From the NCBI GenBank assembly GCA_025127975.1, contig JAHLYQ010000033.1, positions 1 through 35,121 of the forward strand: 35,121 nt of DNA, in the 5' to 3' direction. The notes beneath the pieces were generated by a model. It was not told the origin of the DNA and searched no databases. It saw nothing but the letters and a program-made list of their open reading frames with translations. Position numbers and translations under genes: made by a program. Positions 7,988-16,587 of this stretch are shown here, piece after piece (position 1 is the first letter of the stretch; each line of letters opens with the position of its first letter). Source of the DNA: Synechococcus sp. CS-1331. Lineage in GTDB: Bacteria; Cyanobacteriota; Cyanobacteriia; PCC-6307; Cyanobiaceae.

Positions 7988-9658
7988 ATGTCTTCTGCCG
8001 CCATGCCAGAGCACTTTTGGGATGTGGTGGTGGTGGGCAGCGGAGCTGCCGGCCTGATGGCCTGCCTGGAGCTGCCTAGCCCCCTGCGGGTGCTCCTGCT
8101 CAGCAAGGACAGCGATCCCCAAAGCGATCCCCGCAGCAAACCCCGCTCCGCCAGTCGCTGGGCCCAGGGAGGCATCGCGGCGGTTACCCGGCCGGATGAC
8201 AGCTTTGCCAGCCATGTGAACGACACCCTCAAGGCCGGGGGGGGGCTCTGCGATCGGGAGGCCGTCGAACGGCTTGTGCATGAGGCCCCGGCCTGCGTGG
8301 AGCGCCTGCTCCAGCTGAACATGGCCTTTGATCGGGATGGCGACAGCCTGAGCACCACTCTGGAGGCGGCCCACAGCCACCGGCGGGTGCTCCACGCCCA
8401 GGACCGCACCGGTGGCGCCCTGGTGGAGGCCCTGGAAAGGGAGGTGCAGCAGCGGCCCCGACTCGAGCAGCGCAAGGGGGTTGTGGCCCTGCAGCTGTGG
8501 ATGGAAGACGGCCGCTGTGTGGGCTTGCAAGTGCTCGAACAGAACCGCATCCACTGGCTCAGGGCCCGGGCCGTGGTGCTGGCCACCGGCGGCGGCGGCC
8601 ACCTCTTTGCCCACACCACCAATCCCAATCTGGCCAGCGGCGATGGGGTGGTGATGGCCTGGCAAGCCGGAGCGAGGGTGCGCGATCTGGAATTCGTCCA
8701 GTTCCATCCCACCGCGTTGATGTTGCCGGGGGCCCCCCATTTCCTGATTTCAGAGGCCGTCCGCGGTGAAGGGGCCCGCCTGGTGGAGAGCAATGGCGCC
8801 AGCCCCGTGGCCGCCCTGGCGGGGGGGGACCTGGCCCCCAGGGACGCCGTCAGCCGGGCCCTGGCCAGGCGGATGCGGGATCTCGATGTGGACCATCTCT
8901 GGTTGGATCTGCGGCCCGTCGGCGGGGCCCGCCTGGAGCAGCAATTTCCCACCATCCTGGGCCGCTGCCGCGAACTGGGACTGGAACCGACCCGCGCCCC
9001 AATTCCCGTGGCCCCCGCCGCCCACTACTGGATGGGCGGGGTGTGGACCAGCCTGGATGCGGCCACAAGCCTGCCAGGGCTCTACGCCGTAGGAGAAGTG
9101 GCCTGCACGGGCGTGCACGGTGCCAACCGCCTGGCCAGCAACTCCCTGATGGAGTGTCTGGTGTTTGCCCGCCAGCTGCGCGGGATCCAGCTGCCGCCAG
9201 CCCCCCTGGCCCAGGACCCCGGCCGGAAAGGGCAGCCCGCCCCAATCGAGCTGGCCCTTCCCAGTCTGGAAACCCTCGAGCGGCAAATCACTGCCCTGCG
9301 GGACCTCTGCTGGCAGGTGGCCGGGGTGGAGCGCAGTGCCCATCCCCTGGCGCAGGCCCTCCGGCAGGTGCTTCAGCAGCGCCAACAACTGGAAGCCAGC
9401 CCAGCCTGGCGCGGGCTCCAATCGCTGCGCAGCGGCCAAGTTGGGCTGGTTCAACCGGCCGACGTGCCTGCCCTCAAGGGCCTGCAGGAGCTGCACCAGC
9501 GCCAAGTGCTGGCAGGGCTGCTGATCGAGGCGGCCCTGTTTCGGGCGGAAAGCCGGGGGGGCCACCACCGCACCGATGCCCCAGCCCCGCAGCCTTTCTG
9601 GCAGCGCCACACCGACCAGCAGCTAGGCGGCCCGCCCAGCACCGCCCCAGTGCTCTGA
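7988..9658 (+). CDS. nadB: L-aspartate oxidase
   Basis: NadB oxidises L-aspartate to iminoaspartate with FAD, the first step of de novo NAD synthesis with NadA. The 556-residue product has the FAD-binding VVVVGSGAAGLMA near residues 13-25, the SRWAQGGIAA segment, FVQFHPTAL, and the C-terminal GVHGANRLASNSLMECLVF typical of the succinate dehydrogenase/fumarate reductase flavoprotein group. Two start ATGs are possible (7988 and 8003); neither has a strong ribosome-binding site. The gene starts just behind the psbU terminator, so its promoter must overlap that terminator or it relies on read-through. Its stop is 2 bp from that of the convergent VKOR gene. Confidence 0.93.
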   Translation: MSSAAMPEHFWDVVVVGSGAAGLMACLELPSPLRVLLLSKDSDPQSDPRSKPRSASRWAQGGIAAVTRPDDSFASHVNDTLKAGGGLCDREAVERLVHEAPACVERLLQLNMAFDRDGDSLSTTLEAAHSHRRVLHAQDRTGGALVEALEREVQQRPRLEQRKGVVALQLWMEDGRCVGLQVLEQNRIHWLRARAVVLATGGGGHLFAHTTNPNLASGDGVVMAWQAGARVRDLEFVQFHPTALMLPGAPHFLISEAVRGEGARLVESNGASPVAALAGGDLAPRDAVSRALARRMRDLDVDHLWLDLRPVGGARLEQQFPTILGRCRELGLEPTRAPIPVAPAAHYWMGGVWTSLDAATSLPGLYAVGEVACTGVHGANRLASNSLMECLVFARQLRGIQLPPAPLAQDPGRKGQPAPIELALPSLETLERQITALRDLCWQVAGVERSAHPLAQALRQVLQQRQQLEASPAWRGLQSLRSGQVGLVQPADVPALKGLQELHQRQVLAGLLIEAALFRAESRGGHHRTDAPAPQPFWQRHTDQQLGGPPSTAPVL

Positions 9659-9660
9659 AT

Positions 9661-10644
9661 TCAGGGAACCGGACCGTTGAAACCCGAGAGCCGGGACAGG
9701 TCGGCCAGGGACTTAACACCGGAGTCGAGCTTGCCGTTGATCTCCCAGGTGGGGAATCCTTCGATCTTCTTGGTGTCACAGAAGGCCTTCTGGCTGTTCT
9801 GGCCATCGGCGGCGCATTCAATCAGCTTGAGCTTGGCGGTGGCGGCCTGGCCGAACAACTCCTTCTGCTCGTGGCAGTGGGGGCACCAGTAGGCCGTGTA
9901 CATCACGGCGCCAGTCCGGCTGAGGTGCTCAGCGAGGGCAAGGGCCTGGCCACTGCTGACCGTCTCCACCGCCGGTGGCACACCGGCGCGACGTACAGCT
10001 GCCGGTCGATCCAGCGAAGCCGCCCAGCCGAGGCCCAGCAGGCCCACCAGCAGGCCCACGATCACCACCTGGAAGACAACCTGGCCCCGGTCTTCCCAAT
10101 CGCCACCCACCAGGCAGAGCACGAACAGGCCCAGGCTCAGCGTGGCCGAGAGCACGCAGAAGAAGCAGAAGGCCTGGATCTTCACCACCATCAGCCCCAT
10201 CAGCAGCAGGCTGAACACCGCCATGGCCGTGCTGAGCAGCAGCAGCCCCCGCCAGCTGCGCTGGGCCAGGGCGGCTCTGGAATCGTCACGCAGCACCAGC
10301 GGCAGGACCGCCATGGTCAGCACGGCCCCGTAGGCCAGCCAGCCAAACAGGGAAAGGGGCTGGCCCAGCACGCTGCCCCAGGGGCTGTTGAGAACCTTGT
10401 CGCAGCCTTCAGCGCCGCCCGGGCAGCTCAGGGGGCCCACCAGGCCCCAGCGCTTCAAGGTGATGGCGCCGGTATCGATGGCGCCGATGGTGGCCAGCAC
10501 CGCCATGGCCACCCGGGCCCAGCGCCGGCCTGGATCGCTGCGGCGTCGGTTGCTGTTGAGGCGCTGGCTGAGGCGGGTGGAGGTCACGGCATCGGCTGCA
10601 TTGATGCCATTCTCGCAGCCCCCTCCCAATGCCCGCGCCCCCAT
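9661..10644 (-). CDS. VKOR-thioredoxin fusion (disulfide-forming membrane protein)
   Basis: This 327-residue protein fuses a vitamin K epoxide reductase-type membrane domain to a thioredoxin-like domain, as in cyanobacteria and the plant LTO1. It would oxidise cysteines of lumenal or periplasmic proteins and pass electrons to quinone. Visible are the loop cysteines C74 and C81 with NSPWG, the quinone-side CFFC (160-163), several membrane helices, and the thioredoxin-like site WCPHC (C254, C257) with two further cysteines (C277, C289). LTO1 is known to be needed for photosystem II assembly. The first 40 residues are poorly conserved in type, so a later start (GTG at 10587) is possible. It is divergent from rimO. 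Confidence 0.9.
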   Translation of the reverse strand: MGARALGGGCENGINAADAVTSTRLSQRLNSNRRRSDPGRRWARVAMAVLATIGAIDTGAITLKRWGLVGPLSCPGGAEGCDKVLNSPWGSVLGQPLSLFGWLAYGAVLTMAVLPLVLRDDSRAALAQRSWRGLLLLSTAMAVFSLLLMGLMVVKIQAFCFFCVLSATLSLGLFVLCLVGGDWEDRGQVVFQVVIVGLLVGLLGLGWAASLDRPAAVRRAGVPPAVETVSSGQALALAEHLSRTGAVMYTAYWCPHCHEQKELFGQAATAKLKLIECAADGQNSQKAFCDTKKIEGFPTWEINGKLDSGVKSLADLSRLSGFNGPVP

Positions 10645-10685
10645 AGGGTGAAGGGCGTGATGCCCGTGGCGCGAAGAACGGATCG

Positions 10686-12038
10686 ATGAGTAAAAAAACC
10701 GTGGCCTTCGCCCACCTGGGCTGCGAGAAAAACCGCGTGGACACTGAGCACATGCTCGGCCTGCTGGCCGAGGCGGGCTACGGCGTGAGCGCCGATGAGG
10801 CCGACGCCAGCGTGGTGGTGGTCAATACCTGCAGCTTCATCCAGGAGGCCCGCGAGGAGTCGGTGCGCACCCTGGTGGAACTGGCGGAGCAGGGCAAGGA
10901 GCTGATCATCGCCGGCTGCCTGGCCCAGCACTTCCAGGAGGAGCTGCTCGAAAGTCTTCCCGAAGCCAAAGCGATCGTGGGCACCGGCGACTACCAGCAC
11001 ATCGTCAGCGTGCTGGAGCGGGTCGAAGCCGGCGAGCGGGTTAACCAGGTGAGCGCCATTCCCACCTTCGTGGGCGATGAGCACCTACCCCGCTACCGCA
11101 CTACCAGCGAAGCGGTGGCATACCTGAAGGTGGCCGAGGGCTGCGACTACCGCTGTGCCTTCTGCATCATTCCCCACCTGCGGGGCAACCAGCGCTCCCG
11201 GCCGATCAAGAGCATCGTGGCTGAAGCTCAACAACTGGCGGCCCAGGGGGTGCAGGAGCTGGTGCTGATCAGCCAGATCAGCACCAATTACGGCCTCGAT
11301 CTGGCCGGCAAGCCCCAGCTGGCGGAGCTGCTGCGGGCCCTGGGAGAGGTGGAGATCCCCTGGGTGCGGGTGCACTATGCCTATCCCACCGGGCTGACGA
11401 GCGAGGTGCTGGCGGCCTACCGGGAGGTGCCGAACGTGCTGCCCTACCTGGATCTGCCCCTGCAACACAGCCACCCGGAGGTGCTGCGGGCCATGAACCG
11501 CCCCTGGCAGGCCGACGTGACCGCAGGGGTGCTGGGACGCATCCGCGAGCAGCTGAGCGACGCGGTGCTGCGCACCACCTTCATCGTGGGCTTTCCCGGC
11601 GAAACCGAGGAGCACTTCCAGCATCTGCTGGATTTTGTCGCCGAGCAGCGCTTCGACCATGTGGGGGTGTTCACCTTCTCTGCTGAAGAGGGCACACCTG
11701 CGGCAGAGCTACCGGATCAGGTGCCCCACGGGATCGCACTCGAGCGCAAGGACCGCCTGATGGCCCTGCAGCAACCGATAGCCGCGGCGCTCAACGCCGC
11801 CTGGGTAGGGAAGGTCGTGGATGTGCTGATCGAGCAGGAGAACCCCAGTAGCGGCGAGATGCTCGGCCGCTGCGCCCGCTTCGCCCCGGAGGTGGACGGC
11901 GAGGTGCGGGTGAGTCCGGGGGAGGGGGGACTCTGTGCCGCCCCGGGCACCCTGGTGAAGGTGCGCATCACAGGCGCGGACACCTATGACCTGCTGGGTG
12001 TGGTAGTTGGAGCAGCTGCCAAGCTCAGATCAACTTGA
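10686..12038 (+). CDS. rimO: Ribosomal protein uS12 methylthiotransferase RimO
   Basis: RimO adds a methylthio group to an aspartate of ribosomal protein S12 using two [4Fe-4S] clusters and S-adenosylmethionine. The 450-residue product has the N-terminal UPF0004 cysteines (C13 in HLGCEKN, C49 in VNTCSF, C78 in AGCLA), the radical-SAM CX3CX2C (C153, C157, C160 in [10 protein letters not shown]) and a C-terminal TRAM-like region. The HLGCEKN and DLPLQHS segments favour RimO over MiaB. Its last 14 bp overlap the convergent petL gene. Confidence 0.95.
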   Translation: MSKKTVAFAHLGCEKNRVDTEHMLGLLAEAGYGVSADEADASVVVVNTCSFIQEAREESVRTLVELAEQGKELIIAGCLAQHFQEELLESLPEAKAIVGTGDYQHIVSVLERVEAGERVNQVSAIPTFVGDEHLPRYRTTSEAVAYLKVAEGCDYRCAFCIIPHLRGNQRSRPIKSIVAEAQQLAAQGVQELVLISQISTNYGLDLAGKPQLAELLRALGEVEIPWVRVHYAYPTGLTSEVLAAYREVPNVLPYLDLPLQHSHPEVLRAMNRPWQADVTAGVLGRIREQLSDAVLRTTFIVGFPGETEEHFQHLLDFVAEQRFDHVGVFTFSAEEGTPAAELPDQVPHGIALERKDRLMALQQPIAAALNAAWVGKVVDVLIEQENPSSGEMLGRCARFAPEVDGEVRVSPGEGGLCAAPGTLVKVRITGADTYDLLGVVVGAAAKLRST

Positions 12039-12117
12039 TGCCTCGCAGCACGATCGAGGCGGCAATAGCCACGGCGATGCCGCCGCCCATCAGACCCAGG
12101 TAGATCGCAGCAGCCAT
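12025..12117 (-). CDS. petL: Cytochrome b6-f complex subunit PetL
   Basis: This small ORF encodes a 30-residue single-helix membrane protein. It starts [18 protein letters not shown] and ends in VLRGIKLI; the IKLI end with a glycine-rich helix is the PetL pattern of cyanobacteria. PetL is a minor subunit that stabilises the cytochrome b6-f dimer. An in-frame ATG at 12144 would give 39 residues; the 30-residue form is closer to the family size. Neither start has a clear Shine-Dalgarno. The stop lies inside the 3' end of rimO on the other strand (14-bp overlap). Confidence 0.8.
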   Translation of the reverse strand: MAAAIYLGLMGGGIAVAIAASIVLRGIKLI

Positions 12118-12280
12118 GGCTTGCCAAACAAATGCTGACGCCATTACAGCAGAATGGCTGGCGGCCTAGACCCACTGCCAAACCGCCTAGGCTTGCGCCA
12201 ATTCAACCGGTTCCCCCACCTACCAGCGCAGTCCAAGCGCCCCTGCTCAGCCCAGATTCATCACCAGCTCTGCTGCCTGC

Positions 12281-13888
12281 ATGCGCACCCTCTTCGTCTA
12301 CCCCGAGTTCCCGAAAACCTTCTGGAGCTACGAAAAAATCCTCGAGCTGATCGACCGCAAGGTCCTGCTGCCGCCCCTGGGTCTGGTGACTGTGGCCGCC
12401 CTGCTTCCCCAGCAATGGGAGATGAAGTTGGTGGATCGCAACGTGCGCGAAGTAACTGAAGCCGAATGGGACTGGGCCGAGCTGGTGGTGATTTCAGGAA
12501 TGATCGTGCAGAAGGCCGACATGGCCGTGCAGATCGCCACAGCCAAGAAGCGGGGCATCCCGGTGGCAGTGGGCGGTCCCTTCGCCAGCTCCACCCCCGA
12601 CGCCCCTGAGCTCGACCTGGCGGATTTCAAGATCCTCGATGAGGGTGAAATCACCCTACCGATGTTCATCGAGGCCCTGGAACGGGGTGAACGCAGCGGC
12701 CGTTTCAGCTCCGACGGCGTCAAGCCCGATGTGACCGGAACACCAATTCCTCGCTTTGACCTGCTGGAGCTGGGCGCCTACTCGGAAATGTCAGTGCAGT
12801 TCTCCAGGGGCTGCCCATTCCAGTGCGAATTTTGCGACATCATCGTGCTCTATGGCCGCAAGCCCCGCACCAAAAATCCTGATCAATTAGTTGCCGAACT
12901 CCAATGTCTCTACGACCTGGGATGGCGCCGGTCTGTATTCCTTGTAGACGACAACTTTATCGGCAACAAGCGCAACGTCAAATTACTGCTGCCCATGCTC
13001 AAGCAGTGGCAGATTGACCACGGCTTCCCCTTCAGCTTCGCCACCGAAGCTTCGGTTGACCTAGCGGCCGATGATGCCCTGATGCAGATGATGGTGGAGT
13101 GCCGCTTTGAGAGCGTCTTCCTCGGCATCGAAACTCCGGACGAATCGAGCCTTGAAACGGCTGGCAAACTGCAGAACACCCGCGGCTCACTGGAGGATTC
13201 GGTCAATAAGATCACCTCCTATGGCCTGCGGGTGATGGCTGGATTCATCATCGGCTTTGACGGCGAAAAAGAAGGTGCGGGGGGAAGAATTGTCGAATTC
13301 GTAACTCGTACAGGCATCCCCCACGCCATGATGGGCATGTTGCAAGCCCTGCCGAATACGGCGCTTTGGCATCGCCTTGAGAGGGAAGGCCGCCTGATTG
13401 AAGGCAAAGCCTCAGCCAAAGGGGTGAACCAGACAAATCTGCTCAATTTCACACCAACCCGGCCGATTCGCGACATCGCCAATGAGTATGTCGACGCCTT
13501 CGGCGCCCTTTATGAGCCAAACGCTTTCATTGATCGCGTTTATTCCTACTTCCTGAAACTCCCGCCCCAGCAATGGAAGAAGCTGGTTGTTCCTGGCAGC
13601 CGCCCGGCCAAACCCCCCAGCTGGATCGACCTGCGGGCCCTGGCCATCGTGCTCTGGCGCCAGGGCCTCAAGCGCGATACCCGGGTGCGGTTCTGGAAAG
13701 CCCTTTACGGCATGTACCGCCAAAACCCCAAGCGCCTGATCGGCTTCATCTCAATCCTGGCCCACAACGAGCACTTCCTCGAATACCGCGCCATCGTGCG
13801 GCGGGAAATCGAAGAGCAACTGGCCGTGCTGCCCCCCGATCCCCCCAAGGCCGCTGCCGAACCCAGCCGGGAGCTCCAACCGGTCTGA
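12281..13888 (+). CDS. B12-binding-domain radical SAM protein
   Basis: This 535-residue protein has an N-terminal cobalamin-binding-type Rossmann region (about 1-150; PPLGLVTVAALLP and VAVGGPFAS), a radical-SAM core with CX3CX2C (C178, C182, C185 in SRGCPFQCEFCD) and a C-terminal DUF4070-like region. It belongs to the class with HpnP, HpnJ and BchE relatives, which methylate or rearrange unactivated carbons. I cannot assign a substrate; no hopanoid or bacteriochlorophyll genes are nearby. The gene stands alone, with a 163-bp gap upstream shared with petL. Parts of the gene use more A/T-ending codons than the neighbours. Confidence 0.85.
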   Translation: MRTLFVYPEFPKTFWSYEKILELIDRKVLLPPLGLVTVAALLPQQWEMKLVDRNVREVTEAEWDWAELVVISGMIVQKADMAVQIATAKKRGIPVAVGGPFASSTPDAPELDLADFKILDEGEITLPMFIEALERGERSGRFSSDGVKPDVTGTPIPRFDLLELGAYSEMSVQFSRGCPFQCEFCDIIVLYGRKPRTKNPDQLVAELQCLYDLGWRRSVFLVDDNFIGNKRNVKLLLPMLKQWQIDHGFPFSFATEASVDLAADDALMQMMVECRFESVFLGIETPDESSLETAGKLQNTRGSLEDSVNKITSYGLRVMAGFIIGFDGEKEGAGGRIVEFVTRTGIPHAMMGMLQALPNTALWHRLEREGRLIEGKASAKGVNQTNLLNFTPTRPIRDIANEYVDAFGALYEPNAFIDRVYSYFLKLPPQQWKKLVVPGSRPAKPPSWIDLRALAIVLWRQGLKRDTRVRFWKALYGMYRQNPKRLIGFISILAHNEHFLEYRAIVRREIEEQLAVLPPDPPKAAAEPSRELQPV

Positions 13889-13899
13889 ATCCGCCCGGC

Positions 13900-14286
13900 T
13901 CAGTCCTGCACGTACTCCAGGCCCTGCTCCAGACAGGCCTGGGCCCGTTGCAACTCCCGGCCCAGGTAGAGGGCATGGTCAAGACAACTGAGGGGATGGG
14001 GGGATGGTCCCTCGGTGAGGGCAATGCCAACCTGCTTGGCAGTACGGCCCCGGAACACCGCCAAGGGCTGCCGCGGTGGGCCGCCGCCACGGCAGCTGAG
14101 CACTTCGCCGGTTTCCGGATCGGTGGCCAAGCCGCGCCCGTCGATCCCGTTGCCGTAGTGCTCGGCCACCAGCTCCTGGGCCTGGCGGTCGATGCGAATC
14201 AGGAAATAGCCCGCCGGATCAAGGGCGATGAACCGCTGGGATAGCTGGTCATCGAGCTGCTGACGGGTAGGGGGCTGGTCAGGCAT
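13900..14286 (-). CDS. DUF4346 cyanobacterial protein
   Basis: This 128-residue cytoplasmic protein matches the cyanobacterial DUF4346 pattern: LSQRFIALDPAGYFLIRIDR, GLATDPETGEVL, FRGRTAKQVGIAL, LDHALYLGREL and a terminal LEYVQD. Its function is unknown. The ATG at 14286 overlaps the stop of the acyltransferase gene upstream by 8 bp, so the two are probably translated together. Confidence 0.8.
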   Translation of the reverse strand: MPDQPPTRQQLDDQLSQRFIALDPAGYFLIRIDRQAQELVAEHYGNGIDGRGLATDPETGEVLSCRGGGPPRQPLAVFRGRTAKQVGIALTEGPSPHPLSCLDHALYLGRELQRAQACLEQGLEYVQD

Positions 14287-15469
14287 GGGGAGGATCGTAG
14301 GCAGCTGTGAAGGGCAGCTCCGCATTCATGGCAGTCATCGCCTCGGCCATTTCGGCATTGGCCCCAGGCAGCCACTGGCGCAGGATCGCCGCAAAGCGGG
14401 GATCGCTCCAGCGATGCAAGCTGACCCGGGGCTGGGCCACGAAGCCCCGGCGTCGCTTGTGGCTGCCGCCGGCCCCGGGATCGAAGTGGCGGATGCCGTT
14501 GGCAATCGCCCAGGCAATGGGCGCGTAGTAACACACCTCGAAATGGAGGCAGTCGATCTCTGCGTCGCTGCCCCAGTAGCGGCCCCAGAGCTGGTCAGCG
14601 CTGCGAACACACAGGGACATCGCCACAGGGTCGCCGGGATCCTGCCGGTGGGCGCTGAAGAGCACCAGGTGGCGGCGCAGGGCCGGATCCACGGCCAGGG
14701 CCTCAAAGAAGGCCTCGCTGAGGTACTTGCTGCCCCAAGCGCCCCAGCGGCTGCAGTGCTGGGCGTAGAAGTGGTGCATGCGTCGCAGCAGCTGCGGCGG
14801 GATGGCCTCCCCCGCCAGGGCGGTGACCTCCAAACCCGCGGTCGCCACCGCCAGCCGTTCCCGCTTGATGTTGCGGCGCTGGTTGGCGTTGAAGCTGGCC
14901 AGATAGGCGCCAAAATCGGGGAATCCGGGGTTGGTCCACAGGCTCTGCTGGTTGACCCAGGCGGCGCAGCCGGCCGCTTCGGCCAACGGCTGCCAGGCAG
15001 GGTCGACGTAGAGAAAGTTGCAGCTGAGAATGGCGTTCTGGCGACAGAAGTCATCGATCAGCTCCATCATCAGGGCGGTGATCGCAGCGGAGTCCTCGGC
15101 GGGGTCGATCAAGAAGCGATAGCCCTGCACCGGGCTCACCGGACTCATCCCCACCAACTTCGGGTAATAGCTCAGGCCCAGCTGGCCGGCGAGCTGGGCG
15201 AAGCTCTGGTCAAACACGAATTCGCCGTAGCTGTGACCCTTGAGATACAAGGGGGCCACCGCCACCAACTGCCCAGCCCGCCACAGGCCCAGGTGGCACC
15301 CCTGCCAGCCTTGGCGGGGCACGATGCTGGCGCTGGCCTCGAGCTGCTGCAGCCAGCGCCAGCGGTAGAAGGGCAGACCCTGGGGATGGGCAGTGGCCAG
15401 CAGGGCGTCCCAACTGAGCTCGGGGATCGCGGCGAGGCTCTGGTGCCAGCGGGCCTGCAACTCAGCCAT
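14279..15469 (-). CDS. GNAT-fold acyltransferase, DUF482-like (FemAB-type)
   Basis: This 396-residue protein resembles the DUF482/peptidoglycan-recognition GNAT family of proteobacteria and cyanobacteria. Typical segments are GLPFYRWRWLQQLE, LYLKGHSYGEFVFDQSFA, YYPKLVG, FNANQRRNIKRER and, near the end, FDPGAGGSHKRRRGF. Members are thought to move acyl or aminoacyl groups; the substrate is unknown. The frame extends upstream to 15901, but that part overlaps a better-supported plus-strand gene, so I use the ATG at 15469. Its start is 10 bp from the divergent hypothetical at 15480. Confidence 0.82.
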   Translation of the reverse strand: MAELQARWHQSLAAIPELSWDALLATAHPQGLPFYRWRWLQQLEASASIVPRQGWQGCHLGLWRAGQLVAVAPLYLKGHSYGEFVFDQSFAQLAGQLGLSYYPKLVGMSPVSPVQGYRFLIDPAEDSAAITALMMELIDDFCRQNAILSCNFLYVDPAWQPLAEAAGCAAWVNQQSLWTNPGFPDFGAYLASFNANQRRNIKRERLAVATAGLEVTALAGEAIPPQLLRRMHHFYAQHCSRWGAWGSKYLSEAFFEALAVDPALRRHLVLFSAHRQDPGDPVAMSLCVRSADQLWGRYWGSDAEIDCLHFEVCYYAPIAWAIANGIRHFDPGAGGSHKRRRGFVAQPRVSLHRWSDPRFAAILRQWLPGANAEMAEAMTAMNAELPFTAAYDPPHA

Positions 15470-15479
15470 GGCAGGCAAA

Positions 15480-15962
15480 ATGGCCGATAGGGAGGCTAGG
15501 GGCAAAACTAGCCAAAGCTGCGCCACCGCGGTGCCCCAAACCGTGCCGGCCCTGCTGGCCAACCTGCTTGCCCCAGCCCTGCTGGCCCCTGCCTTGCTCG
15601 CAAACGTGCTCCAGGCAAACCTGTTGTTGCCGGTGCTGCAGCTGCTGCGCCCCCAGCTCGAACAGCGGCTCAAAAGCGTCTGCGTGGAAACAGCGGCGGC
15701 GGGCAATGGCAACCTGGCCGCCCAGCTGGAAGAGCCCTGCGCCCAACTGGCCCGATCCACCAGCAAGTGCCTGGTGGAGGAAACCGCTGCGAGCCCCCGC
15801 AGCCTGGCGGTGCTGGGCGAGATGGTTCGCGGTGATTTCGGCGCCGACAGCGAGGTGGTGGTGAAACGCTGCCTGGCCCGCATGCTGGGACTGCCGGCCA
15901 AAAGCCTTCAACCCATCCCACTCAAGGAGCTGGTGCAGGGATTCGCCAAACCCCGCCGGTAG
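15480..15962 (+). CDS. Conserved cyanobacterial hypothetical with Leu/Ala-rich N-terminus
   Basis: The product is about 160 residues. The C-terminal 80 residues (PTSKCLVEET-like RSTSKCLVEETA, SLAVLGEMVRGDFG, DSEVVVKRCLARMLGLP, PLKELVQGF) look like a conserved small cyanobacterial domain of unknown function. Residues about 20-60 are an almost pure leucine/alanine/proline run built from near-repeats of LLAPALLA, probably a membrane or amphipathic helix. The start is uncertain. ATG 15480 leaves only 10 bp to the divergent acyltransferase start. The 3' end overlaps the convergent RibD-C gene by 55 bp. Confidence 0.6.
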   Translation: MADREARGKTSQSCATAVPQTVPALLANLLAPALLAPALLANVLQANLLLPVLQLLRPQLEQRLKSVCVETAAAGNGNLAAQLEEPCAQLARSTSKCLVEETAASPRSLAVLGEMVRGDFGADSEVVVKRCLARMLGLPAKSLQPIPLKELVQGFAKPRR

Positions 15963-16582
15963 CTCAGCAGCAACTCATCACCCTCCAGCCGGCGGTGCTC
16001 CTGCAGGTGCCAGTCGCCCCTCCCGATCGCCGCCTGCAGGGGCAGCCAGACGTGGGGCCCGCCCAGCAGCCGGGGACAAAGGCTGAGCTGCAGCTCGTCA
16101 ATCCAATCCCCCGCCAGCAGGCTGCCGGCCAGGGCCGCGCCCCCCAGCACCACCAGCCGCATCAAACCCCGCTCCGCCAGGGCATCGATGGCGGAGGCCC
16201 AGCCATCCCAATCCAGCCGGGCCTGGAAAGCCGGGAAAGGGGGCGCCTGGGACGGAGCCAGCAACCAGCGCTCGAGGGGCTGGCGCCAGAACGGCAGCTC
16301 GAGCGGAATGGCGGCAGTGCGGCTCACCACCACCGCCACCGGCTGGTCAGAGCGGCCGGCGGCAGAGCGCTGGGCCCGCAGATCCTGGGCGTGGATCAGG
16401 CAGGTGCTGCCGTGGCGGCGCAGGGTTTCGGCGCCGATCAGGCAGCCATCGGCCCAGGCCAGGGCCTCCTCGAGCACCCGGCGATCACCTGGACCACCCA
16501 GCTGGGCAGCGCCCCCTTCGGGGGGCGCCAACCGGCCATCCAGGCTCACCGCCAGCACCAGCCGCAGCACTGGCCGCAGCAT
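15908..16582 (-). CDS. RibD C-terminal / DHFR-like reductase family protein
   Basis: This 224-residue protein matches the RibD C-terminal domain, which has a dihydrofolate-reductase-like fold and usually reduces a pyrimidine or pterin with NADPH. Seen are LAVSLDGRLAPP at the N-terminus, GGPGDRR, DGCLIGAETLRRHG, LVVLGGAALAGSLL and DELQLSLCPRLLGG. There is no deaminase domain, so it is not a complete RibD. It lies 5 bp behind the tandem-PTPS gene, which suggests a joint pterin-related step. The 3' end overlaps the convergent hypothetical by 55 bp; the extra C-terminal tail after LLLSYRRG is serine/glycine-rich. Confidence 0.85.
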   Translation of the reverse strand: MLRPVLRLVLAVSLDGRLAPPEGGAAQLGGPGDRRVLEEALAWADGCLIGAETLRRHGSTCLIHAQDLRAQRSAAGRSDQPVAVVVSRTAAIPLELPFWRQPLERWLLAPSQAPPFPAFQARLDWDGWASAIDALAERGLMRLVVLGGAALAGSLLAGDWIDELQLSLCPRLLGGPHVWLPLQAAIGRGDWHLQEHRRLEGDELLLSYRRGLANPCTSSLSGMG

Positions 16583-16587
16583 GGGCC

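Noticed and set aside
9043..10689. 548-codon plus-strand frame across nadB and the VKOR gene
   Set aside because: High G+C shadow frame, Pro/Ala/His-rich, antisense to a clear VKOR-thioredoxin gene.
15470..15901. Upstream extension of the acyltransferase
   Set aside because: Antisense to the plus-strand hypothetical; Ser/Arg/Ala-rich with no family resemblance.
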